Source: Gordionus sp. m RMFG-2023 (taxonomy: Eukaryota > Nematomorpha > Gordioida > Chordodea > Parachordodidae). Taken from it: 64,000 nt of DNA. Numbering within the stretch: position 1 is the first letter of the stretch; each line of letters begins with the position of its first letter. Shown here piece after piece: positions 1 to 11,390 of the stretch. Location: NCBI RefSeq assembly GCF_954871325.1, contig NC_088776.1, positions 26,336,508-26,400,507 of the forward strand. The letters are read 5' to 3'. Position numbers and translations under genes: made by a program. Below the pieces are notes generated by a model. The model ran no database searches. It was given only the letters and a program-made list of their open reading frames with translations, and was not told the origin of the DNA.

Positions 1-120
1 CTTTATTCTTTTTATTTAAGCTCACATGTATAATTTGTTAAAGACCACTGAAGATTTTGTTCAATTTAAATAAATAAATGGGGGAAAGCGAAATAAAGGG
101 AAACAAAGTGTATAAAAATA

Positions 121-470
121 TTTATTTAAGTAAATATCCTTGAGGGAGAGAATAGCTAAGGATAGGCTCATGGGAATTGGGACATCAGAGAAAGATTCTA
201 TAAATGAAATTCAAAGCTATTTATCCGATATTTTATATCCAATTAATATCAACATATTAGATAGGTGGAAATGGAATCAATATCGATCCCCAATTGTGGC
301 CAAAATACCATAGCAGGCTACATTAGTAGAATGTGAACGAATCTTTTCCAAAGCTAGTGATAAAATATCAAAACGGAATAGAATGAATCCAAAGATAGTT
401 CAATCACTAATGAATCATGGATAAAAAATGAAATTATTTTTGATTTTGAAGATATTTAGAATATGTATAA
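121..470 (+). pseudogene. hAT transposase C-terminal remnant
   Basis: The plus strand reads a degenerate hAT dimerisation domain: VECERIFSKASDKISKRNRM followed by NPKIVQSLMNHG, close to the family pattern ER.FS...-R-N-R-L. An internal stop (after VAKIP) and the lack of an upstream frame show it is dead. It is only the last part of a transposase; the rest lies left of the window or is lost. Family level is sure, subfamily is not. Confidence 0.6.
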
Positions 471-687
471 ATCATTTTTATTTTATAACCAAATATCTAA
501 CAATTCATTAAATATACAAATTGATTTATATTATCAATAAATTTGGTATTAGTTTAATATTTTGAAATATTAGGTATTATAATGTATAATATAATAAAAA
601 TGGTTTGAAGATATATTGGCAATTTATCACATTCTATTAAATTTAATGCAGAATAAAACTTTCATAGCATACGCAGAAATTTGATCT

Positions 688-709
688 GGGGGGGGGGGGG
701 GGGGGGGGG
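688..709. repeat. Homopolymer G run (22 G)
   Basis: An uninterrupted run of 22 G follows CATACGCAGAAATTTGATCT. Similar G or C runs occur near other transposon ends in this window (about 13885, 15308, 53641, 57523, 57585), so it is probably a subterminal G-rich tract of a hAT-like element. Its exact length may be unreliable in an assembly. Confidence 0.6.
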
Positions 710-865
710 TAATAAAATTTTTTAAGAAATATTATTGTTTTTTAAAAATATCAAGCATAAATAAATTATCTCATCCTTGCTTGTTGTCAAATGCCTATGA
801 ATATTCAAAAGATCCAAACCTTTCAATCTACTTTCAAAAGTTGTACTTCTTGGTATGTTTTTCGG

Positions 866-1143
866 CCCGGCCCCCGGGCCGGACTGTATGGCCGGGCCAG
901 AAATTTTTAAAAAAAAACACCCGGGCTGAGCCTGAATTTTTAAAAAAAAACATCTAGGCCGGGTCTGAAAATTTTTTTTAAAAAAATATCCGGGCCGGAC
1001 TGTATATTTTAAAACAGCCTATATTTGAAATCGTTATTATTAGCTATAAAAATCAAAAATAAATATAATTTATTTTTAAAAAATCCGGGCCGGGCCTGAA
1101 AATTGAGCTTATCAAATATTTTAAAAAAAATCCGGGTCGTGCC
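866..1143. repeat. CCGGGCC-rich dispersed repeat, interrupted by a hAT
   Basis: Alternating GGCCGGGCC / CCGGGCCGG and A-rich blocks. The repeat continues after 4210 (GTCGTGCCCTGC), so the hAT at 1144-4209 is inserted into it. Comparable blocks lie near 5580, 35.4-35.6, 46.1, 49.5-49.7 and 51.0-51.4 kb. They look like ends of short non-coding hAT-like elements, which often carry such subterminal repeats; that assignment is inference. Confidence 0.5.
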
Positions 1144-1679
1144 CAGCGTTGCCATGTCTCCCCCCATCAGTGGGAGTCTCCCACAATTTTTTAGTTTACC
1201 CACATACATCTCACTCCCACAAAACTCCCACAATTAGAAATCTCCCACAAAAAGCTCCCACAATTTTTTTTAGCAATTTAATGTTTTTAATATATAAATA
1301 ATAATTTTGAGAGACAGTATTTGATTATTTTTATATTTTTAAAATAAATAATATTTATTCGAAAAATATGTCTAGTTCTTTTATTTTATTTTTCCGCTCT
1401 AAAATATATTTTTTATAAAATTCTCCACTCGACATTTTCAAAATTTTTGTGTTAGAAAGAATAGAAGTTAGAACAGTATGTATAATTATTATAAATATAT
1501 TTTAAATTACTTAATATATTTTATATCGTTATCTAGAATTGCAGTGCTCCACTCGACATTTTCAAAATTTTTGTGTTAGAAGAATAGAACTTTTAGAAGT
1601 GGATATTATATCCCATATACCAAACAGATTTAAGTAACAAAATGTTCTATTTTGCTAAAAAAAAAATTTCGAGTATGAA

Positions 1680-2432
1680 ATGTCAGAAGCATATTTGGGA
1701 TTAGTTTCACATGTAGGAAATCTACTTCATGTAGTTAATATTCAGTTGCAATCAGAAGATTCTTTATTGGTAAAGATTCACAAAATCATGCTACAACTAT
1801 GTTCATCTCTACAGTTAAAAATAGATAATAAATTTTATGGCGCTATTGCTAAAAATATCATATTAAAATGTTCAAATATTACTATAATTAACGTATTTTT
1901 AAATGGAGCAAATATTTTTATTAAGACAATTTTGGAATATTTACAATCAAGATTTGATTTTAATAACTCTATTTACAAGTGTATAAATATTATGACCTTG
2001 GAACAGAAACCATCATTTGATGGTTTTTGTAATTTAATAAATATATTAAAATTCCAATAGACATTGAAGCCTTGTTTGAAGAGATTGTAATTTTTTCCAT
2101 TTTTTATGATTCGCTAGAATACTTAAAGTTAGATGGTCTAAAAGCAGAGGAGAAAGGTGAAATTTTTTCGTAATAACGATAAATCCCCATGCTTGGAAAA
2201 AATTTGCGAGTATGTTTTCTCCTTACCTCATTCTAATGCCTCATTGGAGCGCATTTTTAGCCTTAGAGGACTGCCTGAAGAAAGGAGAGAAATCGAATTG
2301 CTTTGACAACATTAGAGGCCGAGTTAATGGTTAAACAAAATTATAAAATGTCATGCCAGGAATTTTATAAATATCTTAATAAAGACGGTAAACGTTTAGT
2401 TACATTATTTAAATCTCAAATAAAATATAATT
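1680..2432 (+). pseudogene. hAT transposase, middle and C-terminal part
   Basis: Begins MSEAYLGLVSHVGNLLHVVN and continues about 126 codons before the first stop; further on the frames read SNASLERIFSL, the hAT dimerisation signature, then LMVKQNYK. Stops and frame changes after codon 126 show it is broken. The same protein is found at 55936-56560 (MTEAYLGMISYVGNLLHAIN), so the two are copies of one family. No host function is implied. Confidence 0.7.
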
Positions 2433-2569
2433 AACTATAACTATTTGACTTTCTATATTTTATAAAATCTTATTTATACATTTGCATAAAATCATATAAA
2501 TTTATTTTTTACATTGTAAAATTAATATTTTGAATATTTTATCAAATCATAAAAATAAAGAAGCATTAC

Positions 2570-3540
2570 AATCTCCTCAAACATGACATCATATTAAATC
2601 TTATTAATAATTATCCGATAATAGTAATAAATTCTTACTTTGGTATTTCTGCAGCATAATTTAGTAAACCTTTATTAATTTATATTCTTCTGATTGCAAC
2701 TGCATATTAACAGCATATAGTAGATTACCTATATGTAAAATTCCTAAATATACTTCTGCCATTTATTTTTGAAAATTTTTTTCAAAATATTATGACAGCT
2801 TTTATAATCTATTTATTTTTTAAAGGTTTGTAAAATTTTAAAATTCTACGATGGCGCGTATTAGGAGGAACCTGTCAACCAACATTATCCTGACTCAATT
2901 CTGTAAATACACTCTGGTTTTTGCCAAATTCACTGAGGAATTATCAGATCAGAAATCTGTCATGCAATTCATTGGTAATGCCAAATCTGCCATATTTACC
3001 ATTATATATGGTTAGCTATGTCTTTGGATATTTCATATCTGGAGAAAATTTTTTTAATAGTTTTATTGAAATGACATTAATTTTGTTGAAATAGGGGAGG
3101 ATCAAGAGAAATGTTTTAATATCTCCTTATTAAATGCATCTGTTAGAATTGCATATGTTTGCACATCTTTCAAATCGTCAAGAATTGACCTTCTGGATTT
3201 ATATCCTAAAACATTGATGATAGCCTTGCTCATTTGTGTTCTACAAAGTATACTTTTCATTTATATTCGTCGTTAAATATTATGGGGAAAGATTCTACCA
3301 ACATTATGATGTTAAGTAGCTCTCTGAATGTTGTACTGCATGATAGGTATTTACCATTTCTGCAACTGTAGTTGCATCTGTATTATTTCTTATTTTTGAA
3401 GAATATTTTTGTTTTGCAATAGATGTTGATAGACTGCCCTGTACTGATTTATGCTTTGAAGATTTTTGATGCCTCAAAATATCATATTCCCTTCCCCCAT
3501 TGTATTAACTAAATACTGTAGAACAACTTCCCCGCACTGA
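2570..3540 (-). pseudogene. hAT transposase, N-terminal part, inverted
   Basis: Reading minus, this segment matches the 55.19-56.0 kb copy: the minus strand of 3350-3390 reads as GATGCAACTACAGTTGC, as at 55191, and near 2760 it gives a variant of the MTEAYLG start. It is the N-terminal half of the transposase lying head-to-head with the C-terminal half at 1680-2432. Several stops are present. Confidence 0.6.
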
Positions 3541-3784
3541 TTATAATTATTTTTTACATTGTAAATTTAAAATTGTTTTTTTTATAAAATCTTATTTATA
3601 CATTAGCTTAAAATATATTTTTTTACATTGAAAAATCACAATTTTTTTATAAAATTCTATATTGTTTACATTCTTTTGTATTTAAAAAAGATCGTTGGTT
3701 ATTATTTTTAAACAAAATTAATATATTATAATAAATCAATATGTTATTTTAATAATAAAGATAGTATTTAAGAAATTTTGTGTC

Positions 3785-4070
3785 GTACTATAATTACCTA
3801 TTTTGAAAAATAGTTGCGTATTTTATTTTGGAAAATAGTTACCTATTTTATTTTGAAAAAGAGTTGGATATTTTATTTTGAAAAAGAGTTGGCTATTTTA
3901 TTTTGAAAAATAGTTGGCTATTTTATTTTGAAAAATAGATGGCTATTTTATTTTAAATAGTTGGCTATTTTATTTTGAAAAATAGTTGGCTATTTTATTT
4001 TGAAAAATAGTTGGCTATTTTATTTTGAAAAATAATTACCTATTTTATTTTGGAAAATAGATTCGATTTT
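3785..4070. repeat. Tandem repeat, about 25-bp unit
   Basis: About ten tandem copies of a unit like TTGGCTATTTTATTTTGAAA followed by AATAG, with slight decay at both edges. It lies inside the right part of the hAT at 1144-4209 and is absent from the copy at 54.7 kb as far as I can see, so it expanded after insertion or in a subfamily. Confidence 0.85.
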
Positions 4071-4217
4071 ATATTTATAAAAAATAATAAGCGCTAAGTC
4101 AATTCTAATTTTTTTTAGCAATTTTCATATTTCTCCTACAATTTTTATATTACTCCCACAAAATACCGAATTTCTCACACAATTTGAAAATTTTGACCTG
4201 GCAACCCTGGTCGTGCC

Positions 4218-5575
4218 CTGCAAATGGTACCTCTGCAGGGCTCTGTTATTCTTATTAAAAAAGAGAATGTTCTCTCATTAGTTTACTATTGGGAAGAGTT
4301 GCTAATATATATAAACCCTTTTAATACATTGGGAATATAATCTAAAATGTGTTTTGCAGAGCATCCATAGCATTTTTTGGGACTGTATCAACCATAGTTA
4401 ATCTTATAAACATAGTTATTCAGCTAATAAGGCATCATAAGATACTTTAACATCTTCATGATAAAAATCCAACAAATATTTTTTTTTCTATCACCATCTG
4501 AAAAAGGTTGGGAAGGCTTTTATGGAAATAATATTTGGATTGGTAAGTCTGCATAATGAATTAAAAACCATTCATTTATTTGGTTTATAAAAGTATTTGT
4601 ATCTAAGATAAACTCTTCTACTGATCCTATATTAATGTTTTAACTATGAGCTTGCCTAGTCGAGTGAGACAAATATTAAACACGTATAGCTCTGCTTTTG
4701 ACTTAACAATAACATATAAAACATGAAATTCTTCATAAACATTAGCCCTAATTTAGTTGAATTCTAATAAAATGCTCTTTGCTATTCTCATCTTCTTAAT
4801 CAAGTCATCATGTTTTTGAATAGTAATACATATAATAGTTGTACATTCTAATGGGAAACAAAATTTGGAATAAGCATTGAATCCAATAATTTTCTTGCTT
4901 CTAAGGAAAAATTTCTTTCAGGCCCCTGTGATATGTCAGTAAAAGCAAATAATGGGCTCTTCTAACTCCATAAAAGATGTTACTGCTTGATGGCGGAGAC
5001 TCTATCCCATAGGACAAGGTTGCAATTTCTTTTTCCCTGTTGGACAATTTCAGAATAATTATTATTTGACTAGAAATTTAAAAATGGTAGATAAATATTA
5101 CGCCACTAAAAATTTGAAAATAATAAGATAATATTACGCCGGAAAACTTGAAATCGAAATTAATTGATAAACTTAGTTATGAATGTGATAATAAATGTAA
5201 TTAAATATATATTTAATATGAGATAGGAATAAATATTAACAAATATAAATTAATATGTACTGTGTAAATTTAATTCAAAACTTTTCCATATTTATTAATT
5301 TATTTGAAAATAAAATTATTTGACTTGTAAAAAGTTGTTAAAATAACATATTTATATATTCTTATCAATTTTTACAAGTTAAAATTTTTATTTACAAACG
5401 AATTAAAAAATATGGAAATGTTTAAATTAAATCTGCACAACACTCTAAACATAAATATTTTTGATAAATATATCCGGCATCTGCATTTTTTGGCTTTGGG
5501 GGGGAGGAGGGGATTTGTTTCCCTGTCCCCTCCCGCTGCGTACGCCAATGTTTCATAGCTCAACAAAAAAACATA
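4218..5575 (-). other. No clear gene; broken coding-like stretch on minus strand
   Basis: After the rest of the GC-rich repeat, the minus strand of 4300-4950 shows coding-like fragments (DDLIKKMRIAKSILLEFN, VKSKAELYVFNICLTRLGKL, FINQINEWFLIHYADLPIQI) broken by stops. I do not recognise the family; a decayed transposase is likely. The end near 5500-5545 (GGGGGGAGGAGGGG ... GTACGCCA) resembles the right end of a G-rich hAT element. Confidence 0.35.
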
Positions 5576-5725
5576 TTTTCAGGAATCCAAACCGAACCTG
5601 AACTGTTAAACCGCCAAAACCGGTATTTTTTATCGAATAACCAAACCTAAACCGCTAAAAAATTTTTAGCCGAACCTGAACAGAACCCCTAAAATGCCTC
5701 TGAACCGGTTCGAGCCTCATGATTT
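5576..5725. repeat. AACCGAACC-type repeat, putative transposon end
   Basis: CAGGAATCCAAACCGAACC starts a block of AACCG/AACCTG motifs. The inverse motif GTTCGGTTTGGATTCCTG occurs at 13226-13245, consistent with left and right ends of one short-element family. I could not pair ends with a target duplication here. Confidence 0.45.
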
Positions 5726-6099
5726 TATGCCTATAAAATAGTGTGTAAGTTATTACTAGTATATTGCAAAAATTTTAATTATATTCGAATTGTTTTAAAG
5801 ATTATTATCAATCCGATTTGATTGACAAGTGCCAGTGATCATTTTTATAAACTTTAGTATATTGCCATTTTACAGCATTTTTTAAAATATTTTAATTATA
5901 TTGCCTAGAGAAAATTAAATCCAATGTATAAATTATTTACATATAGTATTATAAATGACACATCAAAATGTACTATTATTGATTGTCAAATAATGAGGAA
6001 AGGTCATCATAAATCTTGAGCATCACATAAAAATAAACCACTATCTAGAATTCGATAAAATTAACAAAATATCAAGCCTAATAAAATAAAAAAGTTTAA

Positions 6100-7880
6100 G
6101 ATGTCATCAAGCCAACAGAGGTAGAAGAAGCTTTAAAAGAACAAACAATATGAGTAAAACCAAGAAAAAAAATAAATAATCGATGTTTGTACTAGTTGGT
6201 CACTTTTAATGGCAGACATTCTAATTAATCGATGATAGCGATTTAATTCTTGATCCTATATTAGAAGACGTGGGTAATATTGAAATGAAATTAATTCTCA
6301 AATTATTCAATCTAATGTTGCAGAATAAGCCTTAAGTATTTGGCAAAATATAATCAAGAAATAAATGGTAAGATATTATCTCTAAAAATTGAATGTGTTA
6401 CTGATCTAGGACAGGTCCATTGTTGGGATTAATCTTCATTATATTCAAAAGGCAAAAATTGTATTAAGGAAATTTTTGTACGATCCACTGCACAAAATTT
6501 AAAAATACTTTTAATAATAGTATTAAATGATTATGAAATCAAAACACCACAAATATACATTATAACAACTGACAATGGGGCAAATATTATTAAGATAGTA
6601 AAATTATTTTTGTAGCTTAGTGATGAAGACAATCATATGTCTGAAAATGATGAAGAAAAACAAATACAAAATATAGATAATTTGAATGATGTTTCTACTA
6701 GTTTCACAAATGTACCTGATGAATTAACAATCAATCTTAAAGATTCTCAATATTATATTATAAATATAAGATGTGTTTCTCATACCTTACAGCTTGTAGT
6801 AGATCATTCATTAAAAGATTTCTCAGTTTCTAATATTATTATTAATGCTCGTGGTGCGTGCAAGAAGCTAAGGACAAAATCGATATCAATCATACTAAAA
6901 AAATTTAACTTAAAAAGATCTATATTGGATTATCATAGATTGTTATCAACCTCTGACATGAAAGAGAGATTGAATGAATTAAAAGATATGTGTGAGGAAT
7001 TATCAGTATCATACATGAACTTTATTTTACAGCTTTGGAAGGAAAGCATATATAGGGTTGATAAATGTCCTAAAACCAATTAAAGTAGCTACCAAGAACT
7101 TACACCTTGGGCAGATAACATTAGGGGATTTTTATGGAATATGTCTAAAAGCTAAATCAGACATTTATATTTTACTTCACCCTTTGTTGGTTTAATAATA
7201 GATGCTATGAATTTTAGAGAGAATAACTTTTAAACAACAATGCCTTTTGTCATGCCTATATCTAGATTTAAGCTATGTTCTAAAAATATTATATTATATC
7301 CTATATAAATTTAATTAATAATTTTATTTACCTTAATTCATAGTTTTATTTTACTAATATATTTTTTATCTAATCATAAAAAATAATAAGATTATTTTAA
7401 CGATATATTTAATTTTTATTATATAGATATCAAGCGCTTCCGACTAAGAAGAAAAAACCGTCTAGAGAGCATAATATTAAAATATGGCATAACATGGAAT
7501 GAGGATTCTAGTGAAGGGAAATCAACGCCGATTAATGTATCTTCATCTGAAGAGGATTTAGTAGAAAGTCTTCTTTAAAAAAAAGATGGTAACAAACAAA
7601 ATCTGTTACAAAAATTGGAGAATATTAGAATTTTGGTTAACTTTTCTAAAGAACCTAGGTTAAATAAAACTATGAATATTTTAAACTATTGGAGAAATCA
7701 GAGTAATCGATGCCCAGAATTATGTAAATTGTTTGATATCATACTTGCAGTGCCAGCTACCCAAGTTAGTGTGGAAAGATGTTTTAATAATTAAATTTAT
7801 ACCATCTCTTTATAGATGTAATTTGAGTGAGAAGAATCATATAAATTTAATTGTGCGGCCTAATAAAAAATTTTTTAGTA
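6100..7880 (+). pseudogene. hAT (Ac/ZBED-like) transposase fossil
   Basis: Plus-strand fragments run in family order: TTDNGANI near 6570, VSHTLQLVVDHSLKDFS (6775-6825, the C-H-T-L-N-L-V motif), ARGACKKLRTKS, LKRSILDYHRLLSTSDMKERL, then after gaps CPELCKLFDIILAVPATQVS and VERCFN (7710-7790), the C-terminal dimerisation domain. The longest open piece is 6637-7083 (148 codons). Frames are interrupted several times, including a stop directly after VERCFNN, so it is inactive. Ends were not defined. Confidence 0.75.
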
Positions 7881-7984
7881 AATAAAGTTAAATATTGTTC
7901 ATATTAAAATTAATCATTGATATTTATTTGTATTATTTATAATTTAAATATTATTTTATTATGTGAATGCAATTAATCTCTCCC

Positions 7985-10900
7985 AAAATCCTACCTTCAG
8001 CCTCATCGTGGCGGGGGAGTGGTAACGTCTTTTGGCGGCTAATGGAGGTTTAAAAGGTTCCCTGTGATCTGGGTCTAGAATAGGATCACCGTCTCCTCGA
8101 CGGGGTGTAAAAACGGCTTAAAGAGGTTGATGTCAGGAAGGGCATCCGATTGTAAAAACCTTGCTACAAAATTTCCCTATGGTTACAACAAAGAATGGGC
8201 GGGGTACAGCCCAAAGTACCCCTGGGCCTCCTCATCCGCCTACAAAAAAAAGAAGGATGGGAAACCTGGTGGAACCACTATTCATGAAAATGAAACTTAT
8301 GACGGCCATAAACGACCTGATAAAAAGTGGAGAAACCAGTTTACGGGTGATCGAGTTAGGGTCGCTACATGGAATGTTGGGAGTATGACGGGAAGAGCGG
8401 GAGAAGTTGTCGATGTATTGCACAGAAGACATATAGATGTGTGCTGCATACAGGAGACTAGATGGAAAGGAAATGGGACCAGAATGATTGGCAAGACTAG
8501 CGAAAAGTATAAATTCTTTTGGCAAGGAGGTAATGATGGTAAGGCTGGAGTTGGGGTATTGGTTGCGGAGAAATTGGTAGACAAAGTAGTTGAAGTGAGA
8601 AGGCTAGACAACCAGATAATGGTTATCAAGATGATTTTTGGTAGAAAGCTATATAATATTATCTCGGCATATGTTCATCAGGTTGGAAGAAGGGAAGAAG
8701 AGAAAGATATATTTTGGGACAGTCTATTGGGGGTGACATTGAGACTGGCAAATGAAGAGGGGATTATCCTGGCTGGTGATCTGAATGGACATGTGGGAGT
8801 GAGTAGTGAGGGTTATGAAGGAGTACATGGAGGGTTCAGTTACGGCATAAGAAATTTGGAAGGAGAGATTTTAGAATTTAGTGATGCGATGGATATGATT
8901 GTCTGTAATACAATGTTTAAGAAAGAATCAGAGAAGCTGGTGACTTATAACGGGTAGTACCAAAAGTGCTGTGGATTACTTGTTATTAAGGAGATGTGAT
9001 CGATGTATAAATGTGAAAGTGATACCGGGAGAGAAATGTATAAATCAGCATCGACTAGTTGTAGGAGATCTCACTCTTAAAGGTGCCAGGGTCACTAAAA
9101 GAAAGTTTGTCCCTAGGCTGAAGGTTTAGAAATTAAAGGAGGAGAATGCTAGACGTCAATTCAATATGGCATTAGCGATTAGGGAGGCGGAGGTGGCACA
9201 AGCATCTGGGGTGAATGACAAGTGGGAAGCCATGAAGAAAGCCTGGGTAATGACAACTGAGGAGGTATGTGGATGGACAAAAGGGCCGCCTAGACATAAG
9301 GAGACTTGGTGGTGGAGCCCGAAGGTAGCGAAAGCCGTGGATGAGAAACGGAGGTGTTTCAAAGTATGGTATAATAGCAAAGAAAATAGTGATAATGATA
9401 TTTACAAGATGGCTAAAAGAAATGCTAAGAAATTAATAGCGAAGGCTCAAGAAGAAAAAAGACACGAGTTTGCTAAAGAAATGGAATGCGCTGATGGAAT
9501 TGGAAATATGGTTCGAATGGCAAAACAGATGTCAAAAAAAAGGCAGGATGTGATAGGTGTAAAGTGTTTGAAAAATATGGAAGGAAAAATGACGATTGAT
9601 AGTAGTGGTATTAAGAACACCTGGAAGATTACATGAAAGGACTTTTGAATGAAGAAAATGAATGGAATAATAATATTAGTTGTGCAAAGGTAGAAGATCC
9701 AGGGTGTAAATTTGGCAAGGACGAGATAAAGAGAGCAGTGAAAAAGATGAAGAAAGGGAAGGCATCGGGTTTAACGATGGTGGTATCAGAGATGTTTAAA
9801 GGTTCTGATGATTTAGGGATTGAATGGTTAATGAATTTAGCAAATCAGATTGTCACAGAAGGTACTATTCCCGAGGACTGGCGAAGAAGTATAATTATCC
9901 CAGTAAACAAGGGGAAAGGTGATATTTTAGATTGCGGGTCTTACAGAGCTATTAAACTCTTGGAACATGCAATGAAAGTATTTGAGAGAGTGTTAGAGAA
10001 GCGGTTAAGGGAACAAATTAAAATTGATGAAATGCAGTTTGGTTTTACATCGGGAAAAGGCACGACAGATGCAATTTTTGTGGTGAGACAAATTCAGGAG
10101 AAGTATCTTGCGAAGGAAAAGAAACTCTATTATGCGTTTGTTGTTTTGGAGAAAGCATTTGATAGGGTGCCGCGTGAGATTACTAGATGGGCCTTGAGAA
10201 AATCAGGTGTGGAGGAATGGTTGGTTACCGCAGTGATGGCAATGTATGTTGGAGCACAAACAGCAGTACGGACGGATTATGGTGATAGTGAGAGCTTTGA
10301 GGTGAAGGTAGGACTTCATCAAGGATCCGTGCTGAGTCCATTATTATTTATCTTAGTAATGGATGTGGTGGCTAGAGAAATCCGTGAAGGACTTCCCTGG
10401 GAGATATTATATGCAGATGACCTTGTAATAATGGCAAACAGTGAGGGAGAATTGAGGGATAAAGTTAGTAAATGGAAGATGACTATGGAAGCAAAGGGCC
10501 TGAAAATGAATGCATCAAAAACAAAGGTGATGATTGGTGGGGAAAATCTAAAGATGGAAGAATCCGGTAAGTGGCCTTGTGGTGTATGTGGGAAAGGAGT
10601 TGCTAGAAATTCTATCCAATGCACCAGATGCCAGAAATGGGTACATAAAAGATGTAGCGGGAAAAAAGGCAGTTTGATGTTAGAAAGAATGACCTTTATT
10701 TGTAAAACATGCATGAAAGGGATACATAATAATGATAACCTAAAAAATGGTGGTCTGGATATTGGCAATGGGTTAACCCTAGAAAAAGTGGATAAGTTTT
10801 GTTATTTAGGTGATATGCTAAACGCAGATGGTGGTGTAGATTCTGCCGTTGTTGAAAGGATCAGACAAGCTTGGAAGAAGTTCAGAGAGATGTCGTCTAT

Positions 10901-11336
10901 TCTTACAAATAAAAAAGTTTCTCTGAAGTTAAAGGGGAAAGTTTACGTAAGCTGTGTGAGGAGTTGTTTAGTTTATGGTGGTGAAACATGGACAATGAAA
11001 GCAACTCACGAAGCCAAATTAGAAAGAACAGAGATGAGGATGGTTAGATGGATGTGTGGGGTATCTCTGAGAGAGAGAGAAACTAGCAAGGAATTGCGAG
11101 CAAGATTAGGTATAGAAATGATTGGTATGGTAATGCGACGAAATAGACTAAGATTGTTTGGGCATGTGGAACGTATGACAAGAGATGAGTGGGTAAAGAG
11201 ATGCACAATGATGGAAGTAGGAGGATCAAGACCTAGAGGAAGATTCAAGATGACTTGGACAAATGTGATAGCGGCGGATATGAGATGCATGAATCTTACA
11301 AGTATTGATGCTCAGGACCGAATTTTATTTAAACAT
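7985..11336 (+). mobile_element. Non-LTR retrotransposon (LINE), RTE/BovB-like, nearly full length
   Basis: A GC-richer block starting with a 5' leader (CATCGTGGCGGGGGAGTGG, GTCAGGAAGGGCATCCG) followed by an endonuclease and a reverse transcriptase. The endonuclease is of the type found in craniofacial development protein 2 (CFDP2), which derives from a BovB-like LINE. Coding is split by a frame change after 8957 and a stop near 9127, so the copy is slightly broken. The normal 3' end is missing: where the copy at 22.65 kb reads on through GATGCTCAGACCGTC, this one enters a 119-bp satellite. It lies 2 kb left of the last huntingtin exon found. Confidence 0.85.
8127..8957 (+). CDS. LINE AP-like endonuclease domain
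   Basis: A 276-codon frame. Residues about 72-275 form an exonuclease-endonuclease-phosphatase fold: VRVATWNVGSMTG at the start of the domain, CCIQETRWKGNG with the catalytic E, GVGVLVAEK, then ILAGDLNGHVG with the D.N motif. This enzyme nicks target DNA to prime reverse transcription. The frame stops at a TAG after TYNG where related copies continue with AVDYLLLRRCDRC, so the C-terminal catalytic part (usually S-D-H) is cut off in this frame. I chose the ATG at 8127; the leader upstream is non-coding. Confidence 0.8.
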   Translation: MMSGRASDCKNLATKFPYGYNKEWAGYSPKYPWASSSAYKKKKDGKPGGTTIHENETYDGHKRPDKKWRNQFTGDRVRVATWNVGSMTGRAGEVVDVLHRRHIDVCCIQETRWKGNGTRMIGKTSEKYKFFWQGGNDGKAGVGVLVAEKLVDKVVEVRRLDNQIMVIKMIFGRKLYNIISAYVHQVGRREEEKDIFWDSLLGVTLRLANEEGIILAGDLNGHVGVSSEGYEGVHGGFSYGIRNLEGEILEFSDAMDMIVCNTMFKKESEKLVTYNG

Positions 11337-11390
11337 GTTAGCAATGCTTATTTTAGCCCATTTACGTCAAAAAAATTCGGAAAACTTTAA
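9166..11390 (+). CDS. LINE reverse transcriptase with zinc-finger insertion
   Basis: Coding falls in two overlapping frames, 9166-9636 (linker) and 9633-11390 (585 codons). The second holds RT motifs in order: QFGFTSGKGTTDAIFVVRQI, KAFDRVPREI, GLHQGSVLSPLLFILVMDVV and the catalytic LYADDLVIMAN. After the thumb comes a cysteine-rich finger (CGVCGKG...CTRCQKWVHKRCSG...CKTC) like a PHD/RING-type zinc ribbon, then the C-terminal ETWTMKATHEAKLER and RLRLFGHVERM region. The expected palm VDLEKAFD reads VVLEKAFD, losing the first catalytic aspartate, so the enzyme is probably dead. The last 20 or so codons come from the adjoining satellite. Confidence 0.8.

Larger units (their letters stand above)
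1136..4217. mobile_element. hAT DNA transposon with 8-bp target duplication, internally rearranged
   Basis: The element proper is 1144-4209. Its left end CAGCGTTGCCATGTC and right end GACCTGGCAACCCTG form an imperfect inverted repeat of about 15 bp. It is flanked by a perfect 8-bp duplication GTCGTGCC at 1136-1143 and 4210-4217, the hallmark of hAT insertion. Inside, a C-terminal transposase part reads on plus (1680-2430) and an N-terminal part on minus (about 3540-2570), so the body has been rearranged and cannot encode a transposase. A 25-bp tandem array sits near the right end. A related copy with the same left end lies at 54733. Confidence 0.85.
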
